From Anditalea andensis (GTDB taxonomy: Bacteria > Bacteroidota > Bacteroidia > Cytophagales > Cyclobacteriaceae): a stretch of DNA of 64,000 bases. Below, piece after piece: positions 1 to 8,953 of this stretch; position 1 is the first letter of the stretch; each line of letters starts with the position of its first letter. Below the pieces are notes generated by a model. It was given only the letters and a program-made list of their open reading frames with translations. It was not told the origin of the DNA and did not search any database. The translations under genes were made by a program, and so were the position numbers. Location of the stretch: NCBI RefSeq assembly GCF_000714815.1, contig NZ_JMIH01000022.1, positions 124,001-188,000 of the forward strand, read 5' to 3'.

Positions 1-672
1 GAAGCACCTGAGGTCACTATACTATCTCCATCTGTGGATCTTTCTATTACCAAATCATCTATGAATGCCCAAATATATGAAGGGGATGAATTTACATATG
101 AAATAAGGGTAGAAAATAGAGGTGATGTAAATGCCACCAATGTCCTGGTCACAGATGATTTGCCAGGAAACCTGACATATATCAGCGGTAATGTTTCTCA
201 AGGAGTAGAAGTACTCGCGGATGTAGTAGGCAGCACTTTGACTTGGAGGTTTCCGTCATTCCCGGCGCAGACCGCAGTCACCATTACGCTGACCGTAAAA
301 GCAGGGAATGCTGGGACGGTGGTCAACGAAGTATTGGTTACTGCTGATCAGGAAGACAGTCTACCGGAAGACAACTCAGCGGTAGATGAAAATACGATCA
401 GACCTATCTTTTTTCCCAATGTAATCACGCCGAATGGGGATGGCAAAAATGACATGTTTATCATCCATGGTTTAGACAAATTTGAAAGAAATGATATTGT
501 CATATTCAACCGATGGGGTGATCATGTATTTGAATCCGGTGACTATCAAAACAACTGGTCTGCAGAGGGTCTCAATCCCGGAACTTATTATTATGTAATG
601 GTATCCACTGGTACAAATGGCCAGAAGACTACATTCAAAGGATGGATACAAGTTATTAAAAACGCTAATTGA
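1..672 (+). CDS. Secreted adhesin, C-terminal part, with type B T9SS sorting domain (5' partial)
   Basis: The reading frame is open from base 1, so the true start lies outside the window and the GTG at 34 is only an internal codon. About 100 residues of a DUF11-type beta-sandwich repeat are visible (NRGDVNATNVLVTDDLP). A gliding-motility-associated C-terminal domain follows, with FFPNVITPNGDGKND and the late IFNRWGDHVFE motif. In Bacteroidota this is the type B signal for export by the type IX secretion system, usually on large surface adhesins of the SprB or RemA kind. The next gene encodes a PorP/SprF protein, the known partner of type B substrates, which supports the call. The size and role of the full protein cannot be seen here. 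Confidence 0.88.
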   Translation, partial: EAPEVTILSPSVDLSITKSSMNAQIYEGDEFTYEIRVENRGDVNATNVLVTDDLPGNLTYISGNVSQGVEVLADVVGSTLTWRFPSFPAQTAVTITLTVKAGNAGTVVNEVLVTADQEDSLPEDNSAVDENTIRPIFFPNVITPNGDGKNDMFIIHGLDKFERNDIVIFNRWGDHVFESGDYQNNWSAEGLNPGTYYYVMVSTGTNGQKTTFKGWIQVIKNAN

Positions 673-763
673 GATGAAATCGGGCATGGGGAAAACCTCC
701 TATAATGGTAAGATTATATACCTTGAGAGATTTCATCTGGCCAAAAAAACAAAATATAATCAG

Positions 764-1741
764 ATGAAAAATATTTTTAAAATTTTATCAATCATCCTGC
801 TGATAGGTGTAGTTTCTATTGGTGATACTATGGGGCAGCAGTTGCCACAGTTCAGCCAATACATGTTCAATGGCCTTCACATCAATCCTGGATATGCCGG
901 GTATAAAGGGGAACATTATGTGCAAAGCACTTATAGGAGCCAGTGGATGGATTTTCCGGGTGCCCCCCAGACTTTTACCGTCACCGCAGATCTCAGTGCC
1001 AATGAAGGAGCTATGGGCTTTGGTGCATCCATTTTATCTGATAAAATAGGGCCTACACAGACTTCCTCAGCATTGTTAACCTATGCCTATAGGATACAGA
1101 CAGGATTCCAGTCTTACCTGGGATTTGGGATAAGTGGTGGCATTTCTGAATTTGTAATAGATGGTTCTTTGTTCAATCCCAACGATTTTGGCGATGTTTA
1201 TGTACCAGAAGGTAGGGTAAACATGTTTTCACCTAATATGAATGCGGGAATCTTCTTTAATACCGACAGATTTTATGCGGGGTTCAGTGCATATAACTTA
1301 GTAGGAAGACAGTCGTTGGAAAGAGAAGATATTGCATTGGCTTTTCACAATAGACATTTTTATCTCACAGCAGGGGCGTTGTTTCCCATCTCTGAACAGG
1401 TCCAGTTTAAACCTTCTTTTCTGATCAAAGAAGAGTCCGGTGCTGCGCCTACCAATATAGATCTGAACGGGATGTTTCTCTTTATGGATCGGGTATGGGT
1501 AGGAGCCAGCTATAGGTCTAATCTGAAGTTAAATTCCGAATATGTTCCCACCAACCTTAGCAATAGAAACGCTATAGCCTTTATAGTGGAACTGTTTGCT
1601 ACTGAAAATTTAAGGTTGGGATATGCTTATGACCACAATACGAATGTGCTGAGTAACTTGAGAAATAATTCACATGAGCTTTCTGTAGGATATTACATCA
1701 GCCCACGAAATGTTAGAATGAAAAACTCCAGATGGTTTTAA
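764..1741 (+). CDS. PorP/SprF family type IX secretion system membrane protein
   Basis: A 325-residue outer-membrane beta-barrel protein. The frame is open further upstream, but ATG at 764 is chosen because it gives a clean signal peptide (MKNIFKILSIILLIGVVSIG, cleaved near MGQQ). The mature protein begins with QLPQFSQYMFNGLHINPGYAG, the hallmark of the PorP/SprF family, and the C-terminus LSVGYYI is barrel-like. SprF is needed for secretion of the adhesin SprB in Flavobacterium and stays with type B substrates on the surface. It lies 91 bases after the adhesin gene and 2 bases before the OmpA-family gene, so the three form an apparent operon. Confidence 0.92.
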   Translation: MKNIFKILSIILLIGVVSIGDTMGQQLPQFSQYMFNGLHINPGYAGYKGEHYVQSTYRSQWMDFPGAPQTFTVTADLSANEGAMGFGASILSDKIGPTQTSSALLTYAYRIQTGFQSYLGFGISGGISEFVIDGSLFNPNDFGDVYVPEGRVNMFSPNMNAGIFFNTDRFYAGFSAYNLVGRQSLEREDIALAFHNRHFYLTAGALFPISEQVQFKPSFLIKEESGAAPTNIDLNGMFLFMDRVWVGASYRSNLKLNSEYVPTNLSNRNAIAFIVELFATENLRLGYAYDHNTNVLSNLRNNSHELSVGYYISPRNVRMKNSRWF

Positions 1742-1743
1742 TT

Positions 1744-4077
1744 ATGAAAAAGATATACTTGTTATTATTTGTTTTATCACTGGGTGCTGGGTTTGGTTCT
1801 GAAGTTTTGGCCCAAAATGCCGCTATCAGGTATGGTGACAGGCAGTTTGATATGCTTAATTACAAAGAGGCTGCGGAGGTATACGTAAAGGCTTACGAAA
1901 AAAAGCCTATATACCATGCTGCTAAGAGGGCTGCCCGGTCTTTTGAAAATGTCAGGAATTATCAAAATGCCTATGACTGGTGGAGGATGACCCTTGACTT
2001 TGAAGAAGCCACTCGGGAAGATTCCGCGTCTTTTGCTCAAGCAGCTCTGCGGATAGGTAATACAGAAGCCTATATTCAGATAAACAAACGTATGGGCAAT
2101 GAAGTGGATGAAGCAGCATTTAAAAGTTTGTCTTTAAAAGGCACTGCCATTATTTCACCTATAGATTCACTTAATTCCAGGTTTGCGGATTTTGGGCTTG
2201 CGAAGGACAATCAGGGCCATATCTATATTACTTCTGATAGGGGCGAATTTGGAGATGGTAAAGCTTCCAGACGTCCATTAGTAAGAATAGACGGGAGAAA
2301 CAGATTTGACCGTAAAGTGTACGGTTGGACAGGTAGGGATTTTTTAAGTGTGTATAAAGTAGAGGAAGACGGATTTACTGAAGTCCGTTCCCCGGTACCA
2401 GATACTTATAATTTCTCGGATCCATTCTTTCTGAAAAATCAGCCTGTCGTATTCTATACCGTGACCCGGGAAGTGAAGCGGGTAAAACAAAGGGAATTTT
2501 CCATTCATCCAGAAATATATTTCAGCCGTTTAAATGATGCTGGCGAATTTATAGATTATACTGCATTTCCTTATAATGCTTTCCTGGAACATTCGGTGAT
2601 CACACCTTTTGTAGACGAGGTGAATATGCGGGTTTATTTTTCATCGGATATGGCTGGTGGCCTTGGAGGACATGACCTTTATTATGTGGCGTATGATGCG
2701 GATTTTAATTTTGGGGAAGCCGTAAATCTTGGTCCAGAAGTCAATACTTCCGGGCATGAGAGAAATCCATATAAAGTGGAGAACCGTTTTTATTTTAGCT
2801 CTGATGGACATACCGGGTTGGGTGGTTTGGATGTATATCAGGCTACTGTATCAGATGACCAATTTTCCGCTGTGATCAATATGGGTACTCCTTATAATTC
2901 CCCTCAGGATGATTATGCCTTTGCGATTTTTGATAAAGGCCAGTCAGTGGTATCTTCAGATAGGGTAGGCGGTAACGGCATAGATGATATTTATCTGATT
3001 CAGGAAATGTTCCGGAGATTCCGTGCCCGAATTTTGGATTGTGATGGGAATCTTATCCAAGATGACTATCAGTTCAGATTGGAAAATGTAGATAGGAGAT
3101 CCCGAGTGGCAACTTCTAAAGGATCAGCAGGTGAAATAAAGGCCGATCTGGATGGAGAGACAGCCTATATAGTCACCATAGAAAAAGAAGGGTATTTTAC
3201 TAAAACAGATACTACCATTTCTACCAAGGGTTTTCAGGGAGACCTGATAGAAAGAGATTACCGACTGGCTAAAATCCCCTATAATATGCCAGTATTTGTT
3301 GACTTGATGTATTATGATCTGGACAAATCGACCATAAGAGAGGAGGCAAAGCTAACTTTGAATAAATTAGCCGAACTGATGAAATCATATTCATTTTTAG
3401 ATTTAACGGTAAGGTCACATACTGATGCCCGGGCATCTCATGTATATAACGATTCGCTTAGCATCAGGCGTGCAGAAGCCGTGAAGCAGTATATGGGCAA
3501 TCAGGGAATCAGCAGTGAGAGGATATCTTCTTCATGGTTTGGTGAAGATGAACTGGTAAATAACTGTGGAGATGGGATCCATTGTCCTGAAGCGGAACAC
3601 CAGTTGAACAGAAGGAGTGAACTTGTATTGAAGGCATTTACAGATACCGGTAGATCATATGAATTGCCTACAGGCTTTGACGAATGTGATGACCTGATAG
3701 AAAAGATAAGGTCACAGCTTGCAGATGAAGGGCTGGTAGTACTTCCTAAAATCTATTTTGATTTTGATAAAGCTACGCTAAGAACTGAAAATAAGATGGC
3801 ATTGGAGCGGCTGGCAGTAATGTTAAAAAACAGATTGGATTTCAAACTATCCCTAGAAGGCCATACTGATCTAAGGGGAACTGATGAATATAATAAATCT
3901 CTTTCTGAAAGAAGAGCCAAGTCGGTTTTAAATTACCTCGTAGACAGAGGTGTAGACATGGACAGACTGAATTATGAGTGGTTTGGCAAGAGTAGACCGG
4001 TTCACAATTGTATAAACTGTACTGCCGAGCAACATCAGGAAAACAGAAGAACGGAGATTAGAATCATAAATGAATAA
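1744..4077 (+). CDS. PorE-like lipoprotein/OmpA protein: TPR, PD40 propeller, carboxypeptidase-regulatory fold, two OmpA domains
   Basis: A 777-residue periplasmic protein. ATG at 1744 is preferred over 1732 because it starts directly at the signal peptide (MKKIYLLLFVLSLG). Visible parts are TPR-like helices (about 20-120), PD40 propeller blades (about 135-420, with repeated YFSSD...GG.D.Y motifs), a carboxypeptidase-regulatory-like sandwich (about 425-510), and two peptidoglycan-binding OmpA domains (about 516-634 and 665-777). Both OmpA domains keep the NRR(S/T)E end motif, and each carries a Cys pair just before it (NNCGDGIHC and HNCINC). The order matches PorE, which anchors the T9SS ring to peptidoglycan, except that PorE has one OmpA domain. 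No lipobox Cys is obvious. It probably anchors the PorP/SprF partner to the cell wall. Confidence 0.88.
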   Translation: MKKIYLLLFVLSLGAGFGSEVLAQNAAIRYGDRQFDMLNYKEAAEVYVKAYEKKPIYHAAKRAARSFENVRNYQNAYDWWRMTLDFEEATREDSASFAQAALRIGNTEAYIQINKRMGNEVDEAAFKSLSLKGTAIISPIDSLNSRFADFGLAKDNQGHIYITSDRGEFGDGKASRRPLVRIDGRNRFDRKVYGWTGRDFLSVYKVEEDGFTEVRSPVPDTYNFSDPFFLKNQPVVFYTVTREVKRVKQREFSIHPEIYFSRLNDAGEFIDYTAFPYNAFLEHSVITPFVDEVNMRVYFSSDMAGGLGGHDLYYVAYDADFNFGEAVNLGPEVNTSGHERNPYKVENRFYFSSDGHTGLGGLDVYQATVSDDQFSAVINMGTPYNSPQDDYAFAIFDKGQSVVSSDRVGGNGIDDIYLIQEMFRRFRARILDCDGNLIQDDYQFRLENVDRRSRVATSKGSAGEIKADLDGETAYIVTIEKEGYFTKTDTTISTKGFQGDLIERDYRLAKIPYNMPVFVDLMYYDLDKSTIREEAKLTLNKLAELMKSYSFLDLTVRSHTDARASHVYNDSLSIRRAEAVKQYMGNQGISSERISSSWFGEDELVNNCGDGIHCPEAEHQLNRRSELVLKAFTDTGRSYELPTGFDECDDLIEKIRSQLADEGLVVLPKIYFDFDKATLRTENKMALERLAVMLKNRLDFKLSLEGHTDLRGTDEYNKSLSERRAKSVLNYLVDRGVDMDRLNYEWFGKSRPVHNCINCTAEQHQENRRTEIRIINE

Positions 4078-4097
4078 ATGCTGACAATTAATTTGTT

Positions 4098-4129
4098 AAA
4101 ACTGGGATTTACGTGAATCCCAGTTTTTT
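4098..4129 (+). terminator. Intrinsic terminator of the adhesin-PorP-PorE unit
   Basis: An 11-base-pair stem (AAACTGGGATT with AATCCCAGTTT) and a six-base loop are followed by a T run, 20 bases after the stop codon of the OmpA-family gene. Confidence 0.88.
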
Positions 4130-4302
4130 ATCTATGTGCATTTGTTCTAAATGATAAGTGCCAATAAGAAAAAAATAAGATAAATGAGTGCAGTACTAAG
4201 GTCTAATCTAAAAGAGGTTTTCTGCATTTTCACCAAAGTTTAAAAAATCCGGAATGGAACTCCTGACAGTACATCAAAGAAATTTTAATGGGTATTCAGC
4301 AT

Positions 4303-4339
4303 AAAAAAAAGAAGAGGCTCAGGCCTCTTCTTTTTTTTT
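4303..4339 (-). terminator. Intrinsic terminator of the M23 peptidase gene
   Basis: The stem GAAGAGGC / GCCTCTTC is flanked by A and T runs on both sides, so it can work in both directions. It touches the stop codon of the minus-strand M23 gene. Confidence 0.8.
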
Positions 4340-5624
4340 ATTCTGCACGTGTAAGTAAAATGGTTTCTTTATCTTCGGCATAAGGAATATTGGCAAGCTG
4401 ATCTAGCTTTTCAATTTTCACCCTATCAAATGCCATTTTATTTTGGCTAAGGATCGGTTCGGAAGGTGGGATTTCCTCTTTAAGCCAATCTTCCTGTTTA
4501 CCATTTTTCCAGAACCTGAAGCATAGATGTGGGCCTGTGGCTAAACCAGTACTTCCTACATACCCAATAACCTGCCCTTGGCTTACTCTGGCACCTGGTT
4601 TCATCCCTGATGCTATTTTGGACATATGGAGATACTGAGTAGTATATGTGCCGTTATGTTTTATTTTGACATAGTTCCCATTGGCACTGGTAAACTTAGC
4701 TTCTACCACTACTCCGTCCCCTACAGTCCTAATCTCTGTACCCGTTTTGGCAGCATAGTCAGTGCCCAAATGCGGCTTGTACCTTTTTTGCACCGGATGA
4801 AACCTTTTCAAATTATACCTTGAGCTGATTCGGGTGTATTCTAGCGGATCTCGTAAAAAGGCTTTTTTGAAACTGTTACCGTCCTGATCATAGAAGGCCA
4901 CTTCTCCGTTTTGCTCAAATGGAATGGCATAATAAGGCCTTCCCGAACTTTCAAAATATGCTATCTGAATATCTTCCACCCCTACTACTTCTCCCTCTAC
5001 ACGCTTCTCGTTATAGACTACCTTGAATTTGTCACCTTTCTGAACAGCCTGAAAATTAATACTCCAGCCATATAGATCTGCAAATTTATTTATTACAGAT
5101 AGCGAAACACCTTCAGAGACCATGTCATCATAGAGTGATCTGGTAATGGTACCGGCTACCTCCCGGGTATGTAACTCTACAGGTTTAGATTCTTTATAAA
5201 TATCCACTGTGTCTAAACGGAAGACCACATATTCTGCTGGATTGGGTTCGTAGATAAAAAATTGGGCTTTGGAGGAGTCCTTCGGGGTAAGAATGGTATA
5301 TTTTTTATTGAAGGCTATTTTCCTCACATCAAAAATTTCTTTGGATCTTTTGGCCAGTTCATCGATGATCTGATAGGGGACATTGAAGGGACTGAGGATG
5401 GTGGACAGTGTTTGGTTTTTGCCAACTAGGCCTTCGGCTATTTCGAGTTCATTGATCCGAATTCCATAGAGCAATTCTTCCAGTTCGACATCATCAGCTT
5501 CATCTATAAGTTCCTCTAAGGCTGCTTTTGCAAGGAGTTCCTGTTCTTGGGATTCGTATTTCAGATAGCTATACCCCCCTGCCGAAAGTAGGATTATGCC
5601 TACCGTGATCCAAATTTTCTTCAT
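4338..5624 (-). CDS. M23 family metallopeptidase (cell-wall endopeptidase, LytM domain)
   Basis: A 428-residue protein with an N-terminal membrane anchor (IWITVGIILLSAGGYSYL), a middle region like the OapA/LysM-like part of Gram-negative M23 enzymes, and a C-terminal LytM domain. Its likely role is cutting peptide cross-links in periplasmic peptidoglycan. Zinc ligands H285 and D289 are in HLGTDYA. The later motif reads GPHLCFRFW, so H366 is kept while the expected third ligand His is C368. The same substitution is, to my knowledge, seen in other Bacteroidota M23 proteins, so the enzyme may be a Cys-ligated variant and not dead. It is a single-gene unit, divergent from aspS. Confidence 0.9.
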   Translation of the reverse strand: MKKIWITVGIILLSAGGYSYLKYESQEQELLAKAALEELIDEADDVELEELLYGIRINELEIAEGLVGKNQTLSTILSPFNVPYQIIDELAKRSKEIFDVRKIAFNKKYTILTPKDSSKAQFFIYEPNPAEYVVFRLDTVDIYKESKPVELHTREVAGTITRSLYDDMVSEGVSLSVINKFADLYGWSINFQAVQKGDKFKVVYNEKRVEGEVVGVEDIQIAYFESSGRPYYAIPFEQNGEVAFYDQDGNSFKKAFLRDPLEYTRISSRYNLKRFHPVQKRYKPHLGTDYAAKTGTEIRTVGDGVVVEAKFTSANGNYVKIKHNGTYTTQYLHMSKIASGMKPGARVSQGQVIGYVGSTGLATGPHLCFRFWKNGKQEDWLKEEIPPSEPILSQNKMAFDRVKIEKLDQLANIPYAEDKETILLTRAE

Positions 5625-5949
5625 TTGCTATACATTTTCATTTAGTCTATTTGTACAAAATAAGTTGATAAATTACTTAAAAACCAAATAGTGATCTTAA
5701 ATTTTTTATATTTTTCTTTTAAAAGCGCTATTTTTTTGATCTGACTGTCGAAGAAGAACCATTTTATCTTTCTTAGAATAATATTATATGACGCTTCAAA
5801 TGTGCAAATTTGATTTAAAACAGATGTATTTTGTAAAAGTGTATGCGGAAAACTTTTAATTGTTTTTTAACCCGGCATGCCTTCATCATTAGTAATCTGA
5901 TGGGATATCATTATATTTGTTCCTTTGTTTTAAAAATAAATAAACAGCT
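5625..5949. other. Divergent intergenic region, M23 gene / aspS
   Basis: AT-rich spacer of 325 bases. It holds the aspS promoter candidate at 5912-5919 and presumably the M23 promoter. No RNA gene, repeat or conserved small ORF was recognised. Confidence 0.5.
5912..5919 (+). promoter_or_regulatory. Candidate -7 box (TATATTTG) of aspS
   Basis: Exact match to the Bacteroidota -7 consensus TAnnTTTG, 30 bases before the aspS ATG. A convincing -33 TTTG was not seen, so the call rests on one box. Confidence 0.5.
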
Positions 5950-7716
5950 ATGCTTAGAACACATACTTGCGGGGACTTGCGCATAAGTGATGTTAATATA
6001 GAGGTTACATTGGCCGGTTGGGTGCAGCGGGTCAGAAACAAAGGCGGCCTCATATGGGTGGACCTTAGAGATCGGTATGGTATCACACAGCTGATCCTGG
6101 AAGAGGGGTCTACTGATGAATCTTTGCTTCAAAAGGCTGCGGGATTGGGGAGAGAATATGTCATTCAGGTTTCCGGGACCGTAATAGAGAGGTCTTCCAA
6201 AAATGATAAGCTTGCTACCGGGGACATAGAGATCAAAGTCGCCAGGCTGGAAGTACTGAACAGTTCTAAAGTTCCTCCCTTTATCATAGAAGATGAAACG
6301 GATGGAGGAGAGGAATTGAGAATGAAGTACAGGTATCTGGATTTAAGAAGAAATGTGGTAAGAAATAAGCTTCAGCTTAGGCACCGCATGATGCAGGAAA
6401 CTAGGAAGTACATGGATGCCCAGAACTTTATAGAGGTAGAAACTCCCGTACTGATCAAATCTACTCCGGAAGGAGCGCGCGATTTTGTGGTTCCCAGCCG
6501 TGTCAATCCAGGGGAATTCTATGCCTTGCCCCAATCTCCACAGACATTTAAGCAACTGCTTATGGTAAGTGGGTTTGACCGGTATTTTCAAATAGTAAAA
6601 TGTTTCAGGGATGAAGACTTGAGGGCTGACCGCCAACCTGAATTTACACAGATAGACTGTGAAATGTCTTTTGTGAGCCAAGAGGATATTTTAAATACTT
6701 TTGAAGGGCTTACCAAGCATCTGTTTAAAGAAGTAAAGGGGGTAGACCTAGCTATAGTGGAGCGGATGACCTTCGCTGATGCCATGAAGTATTACGGAAA
6801 CGATAAGCCTGACCTCAGATTTGACATGAAGTTCGTAGAGCTGAATGAGGTAGTGAAGGATAAAGGTTTCGCTATTTTTGATAGTGCAGAGCTTGTGGTG
6901 GGGATCTGTGCCAAAGGTGCGGCCTCCTATACCCGCAAACAGATCGATGCACTGACAGATTATGTAAAAAGACCGCAGATAGGCGCAAAAGGTCTGGTTT
7001 ATTTAAAATACAATGAAGATGGATCGCTTAAATCATCAGTGGATAAATTCTATTCCCCTGAAGATCTAAAAACTTGGGCAGATAAATTTGATGCAACACC
7101 TGGTGATCTTATATTGGTTCTTTCCGGTGAGGCCAATCCAGTTAGGAAGCAGCTTTCAGAGCTTCGCCTCAAAATGGGGGATGAGCTTGGGCTAAAGGAC
7201 CGCAATGTATTTAAGCCATTGTGGGTCATCGATTTTCCTCTTCTGGAGTGGGATGAAGATACCCAGAGATACCATGCTATGCACCATCCTTTTACTTCAC
7301 CAAAAACGGAAGACATACCGCTTCTAGCCACAGATCCCGGTGCAGTAAGAGCCAATGCCTATGACCTTGTCATCAATGGGGTCGAAATAGGCGGGGGTTC
7401 TATCAGAATTCATGACCGGAACACGCAGCAGCTGATGTTCAGGCACCTTGGCTTTTCGGAAGAGGAGGCGCAGAAGCAGTTTGGCTTTTTAATGGAAGCA
7501 TTCGAATATGGGGCGCCACCACATGGGGGCATAGCCTTTGGGTTTGATAGACTTTGCGCCATATTTGGTGGCTCCGATTCCATCAGAGACTTTATCGCTT
7601 TCCCAAAAAACAACTCTGGTCGGGATGTAATGATTGATTCTCCTAGTAGTATTGCTGAGGAGCAGCTAAAAGAGCTGAGCATTGCGTTGAATATATTGAA
7701 GGAGCAGAAAATGTAG
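5950..7716 (+). CDS. aspS: Aspartate--tRNA ligase
   Basis: A 588-residue class II aminoacyl-tRNA synthetase of the bacterial type, charging tRNA-Asp with aspartate in the cytoplasm. It starts with the OB-fold anticodon-binding domain ([19 protein letters not shown]). The class II catalytic domain follows, with the motif 2 region ([18 protein letters not shown]). The bacterial GAD insertion domain lies at about 285-410 and motif 3 ([15 protein letters not shown]) near the C-terminus. Length and domain order are normal for bacterial AspRS. It is a single-gene unit with its own promoter and terminator. Confidence 0.98.
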   Translation: MLRTHTCGDLRISDVNIEVTLAGWVQRVRNKGGLIWVDLRDRYGITQLILEEGSTDESLLQKAAGLGREYVIQVSGTVIERSSKNDKLATGDIEIKVARLEVLNSSKVPPFIIEDETDGGEELRMKYRYLDLRRNVVRNKLQLRHRMMQETRKYMDAQNFIEVETPVLIKSTPEGARDFVVPSRVNPGEFYALPQSPQTFKQLLMVSGFDRYFQIVKCFRDEDLRADRQPEFTQIDCEMSFVSQEDILNTFEGLTKHLFKEVKGVDLAIVERMTFADAMKYYGNDKPDLRFDMKFVELNEVVKDKGFAIFDSAELVVGICAKGAASYTRKQIDALTDYVKRPQIGAKGLVYLKYNEDGSLKSSVDKFYSPEDLKTWADKFDATPGDLILVLSGEANPVRKQLSELRLKMGDELGLKDRNVFKPLWVIDFPLLEWDEDTQRYHAMHHPFTSPKTEDIPLLATDPGAVRANAYDLVINGVEIGGGSIRIHDRNTQQLMFRHLGFSEEEAQKQFGFLMEAFEYGAPPHGGIAFGFDRLCAIFGGSDSIRDFIAFPKNNSGRDVMIDSPSSIAEEQLKELSIALNILKEQKM

Positions 7717-7755
7717 AATGTTTGATGATGTTCTTATAAATGAATGCAATTTCAC

Positions 7756-7795
7756 AATACCCAGCCTGTTTTATGTAGGCTGGGTATTTTTTTTA
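7756..7795 (+). terminator. Intrinsic terminator of aspS
   Basis: A perfect 12-base-pair stem (AATACCCAGCCT / AGGCTGGGTATT) with a nine-base loop and a T run, 40 bases after the aspS stop codon. Confidence 0.92.
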
Positions 7796-7910
7796 TCTCA
7801 TGCCGCGCTGTACAGCTACCAAATATCTTTCTTCTTTTAAGCTGGAAACTTAAGCGCGTACTTAGCATTCATTAGTTTTTTTATTTAATAAATACCTCAT
7901 CCAGTCTCTG

Positions 7911-8630
7911 CTAGTCCGCTATTCTGCTCTTATCAATGATATTATCACTGGAAACAAGATGGCTTCTGATGCCCATCACGATCAGCAGCTGTGCCAGGAT
8001 ATAAGTTCCCATGATCAGTACATCTGCATCCGCTACCGGCTGCCAGAACATATTCAAGGCCAAAATTCCATCAGATATCATAAAAAGAATGGCTCCTATG
8101 AAAACCTGCCAGAAACTGGCAGCAGGAGTTCTTTTGAAACGCTCCCTTGCAATAGAAGCCATCATCAATATGGTGATCAGATAAACCACTACAGGGGTTC
8201 GTAAATGATAAAGATTAGGATTTATCAGAAAATAAATGAAAGCTCCGGGGAGGTATATAGGTAAATTGTAAAAGAATAATTTGATGAAATTTACTTTTTT
8301 AAAGCTGAACTGAAAGTGCTGAGTAAGTTTAAAAGCTACGATATAGCACATGTGGGCGACCAAAAAGGCTCCCAGTCCGTAAAGAAAGAGATTGGGAAAT
8401 AAGAGCAGTATATCTCCCAATAAAGAAAATGCCAGCGCAGCACCCATACTTTTACGCAGCAGACTGCCTTTAATGAGTTTGGTATAACTATAAAAATAAA
8501 TGATAAGGGAAAGCAGCAATAATGGTTTGCTATAATATCTGTATTGGGGGAGGTCTTGGGCTACCAATGCTATGTCAGCTATACCTGCCAGCAGATATGC
8601 ATAGAGCCAAACGATTCCTTTTCGGGCCAT
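7911..8630 (-). CDS. YhhN/TMEM86 family membrane protein, putative lysoplasmalogenase
   Basis: A 239-residue inner-membrane protein with about eight hydrophobic segments. It shows the family pattern: SKPLLLL near the first helices, then ALAFSLLGDILLL, FLYGLGAFLVAHMCYI and GAILFMISDGILALN. Acidic residues within helices (GD and SD) are conserved in this family. Characterised members hydrolyse the vinyl-ether bond of lysoplasmalogens. Whether this bacterium makes plasmalogens is not known from the window, so the reaction is inferred from family only. It is a single minus-strand gene, convergent with aspS. Confidence 0.82.
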   Translation of the reverse strand: MARKGIVWLYAYLLAGIADIALVAQDLPQYRYYSKPLLLLSLIIYFYSYTKLIKGSLLRKSMGAALAFSLLGDILLLFPNLFLYGLGAFLVAHMCYIVAFKLTQHFQFSFKKVNFIKLFFYNLPIYLPGAFIYFLINPNLYHLRTPVVVYLITILMMASIARERFKRTPAASFWQVFIGAILFMISDGILALNMFWQPVADADVLIMGTYILAQLLIVMGIRSHLVSSDNIIDKSRIAD

Positions 8631-8953
8631 GGATTCAAATCAATCGGTAAAACATATTTTAAATATAAAGGCTTTATTTTTACTATTTCAAAAAAGCACG
8701 CGGTAAGCATACATTCTTGCCAATTAATCCTTTTATAAGATATCTGTTTTTATTTGGTCTTTGTTTAAAGGTAAATTTTTGACCCTCATTTTTACTGTGC
8801 TTTACATAAGGATTTCCATGGGTTAATTATTCCTTTATTTTTTGTATTGACCGTGGTATTTTTAATGATAAAGCCCTAGACCAGGGAATATAAATGTTAG
8901 TATTTTCTAGAAAAATTTATAACAAAATTTATACTGTATATAAACCTTAATTC
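8631..8953. other. AT-rich spacer before the receptor pseudogene
   Basis: It contains the upstream region of the lysoplasmalogenase gene on the minus strand, including a TATATTTA box close to the consensus. No N-terminal half of the receptor pseudogene can be recognised here, so that part was deleted and not merely mutated. Confidence 0.5.

Noticed and set aside
617-763. Longer N-terminus for the PorP/SprF protein
   Set aside because: The extra residues precede a good signal peptide and overlap the adhesin gene; ATG at 764 fits the family.
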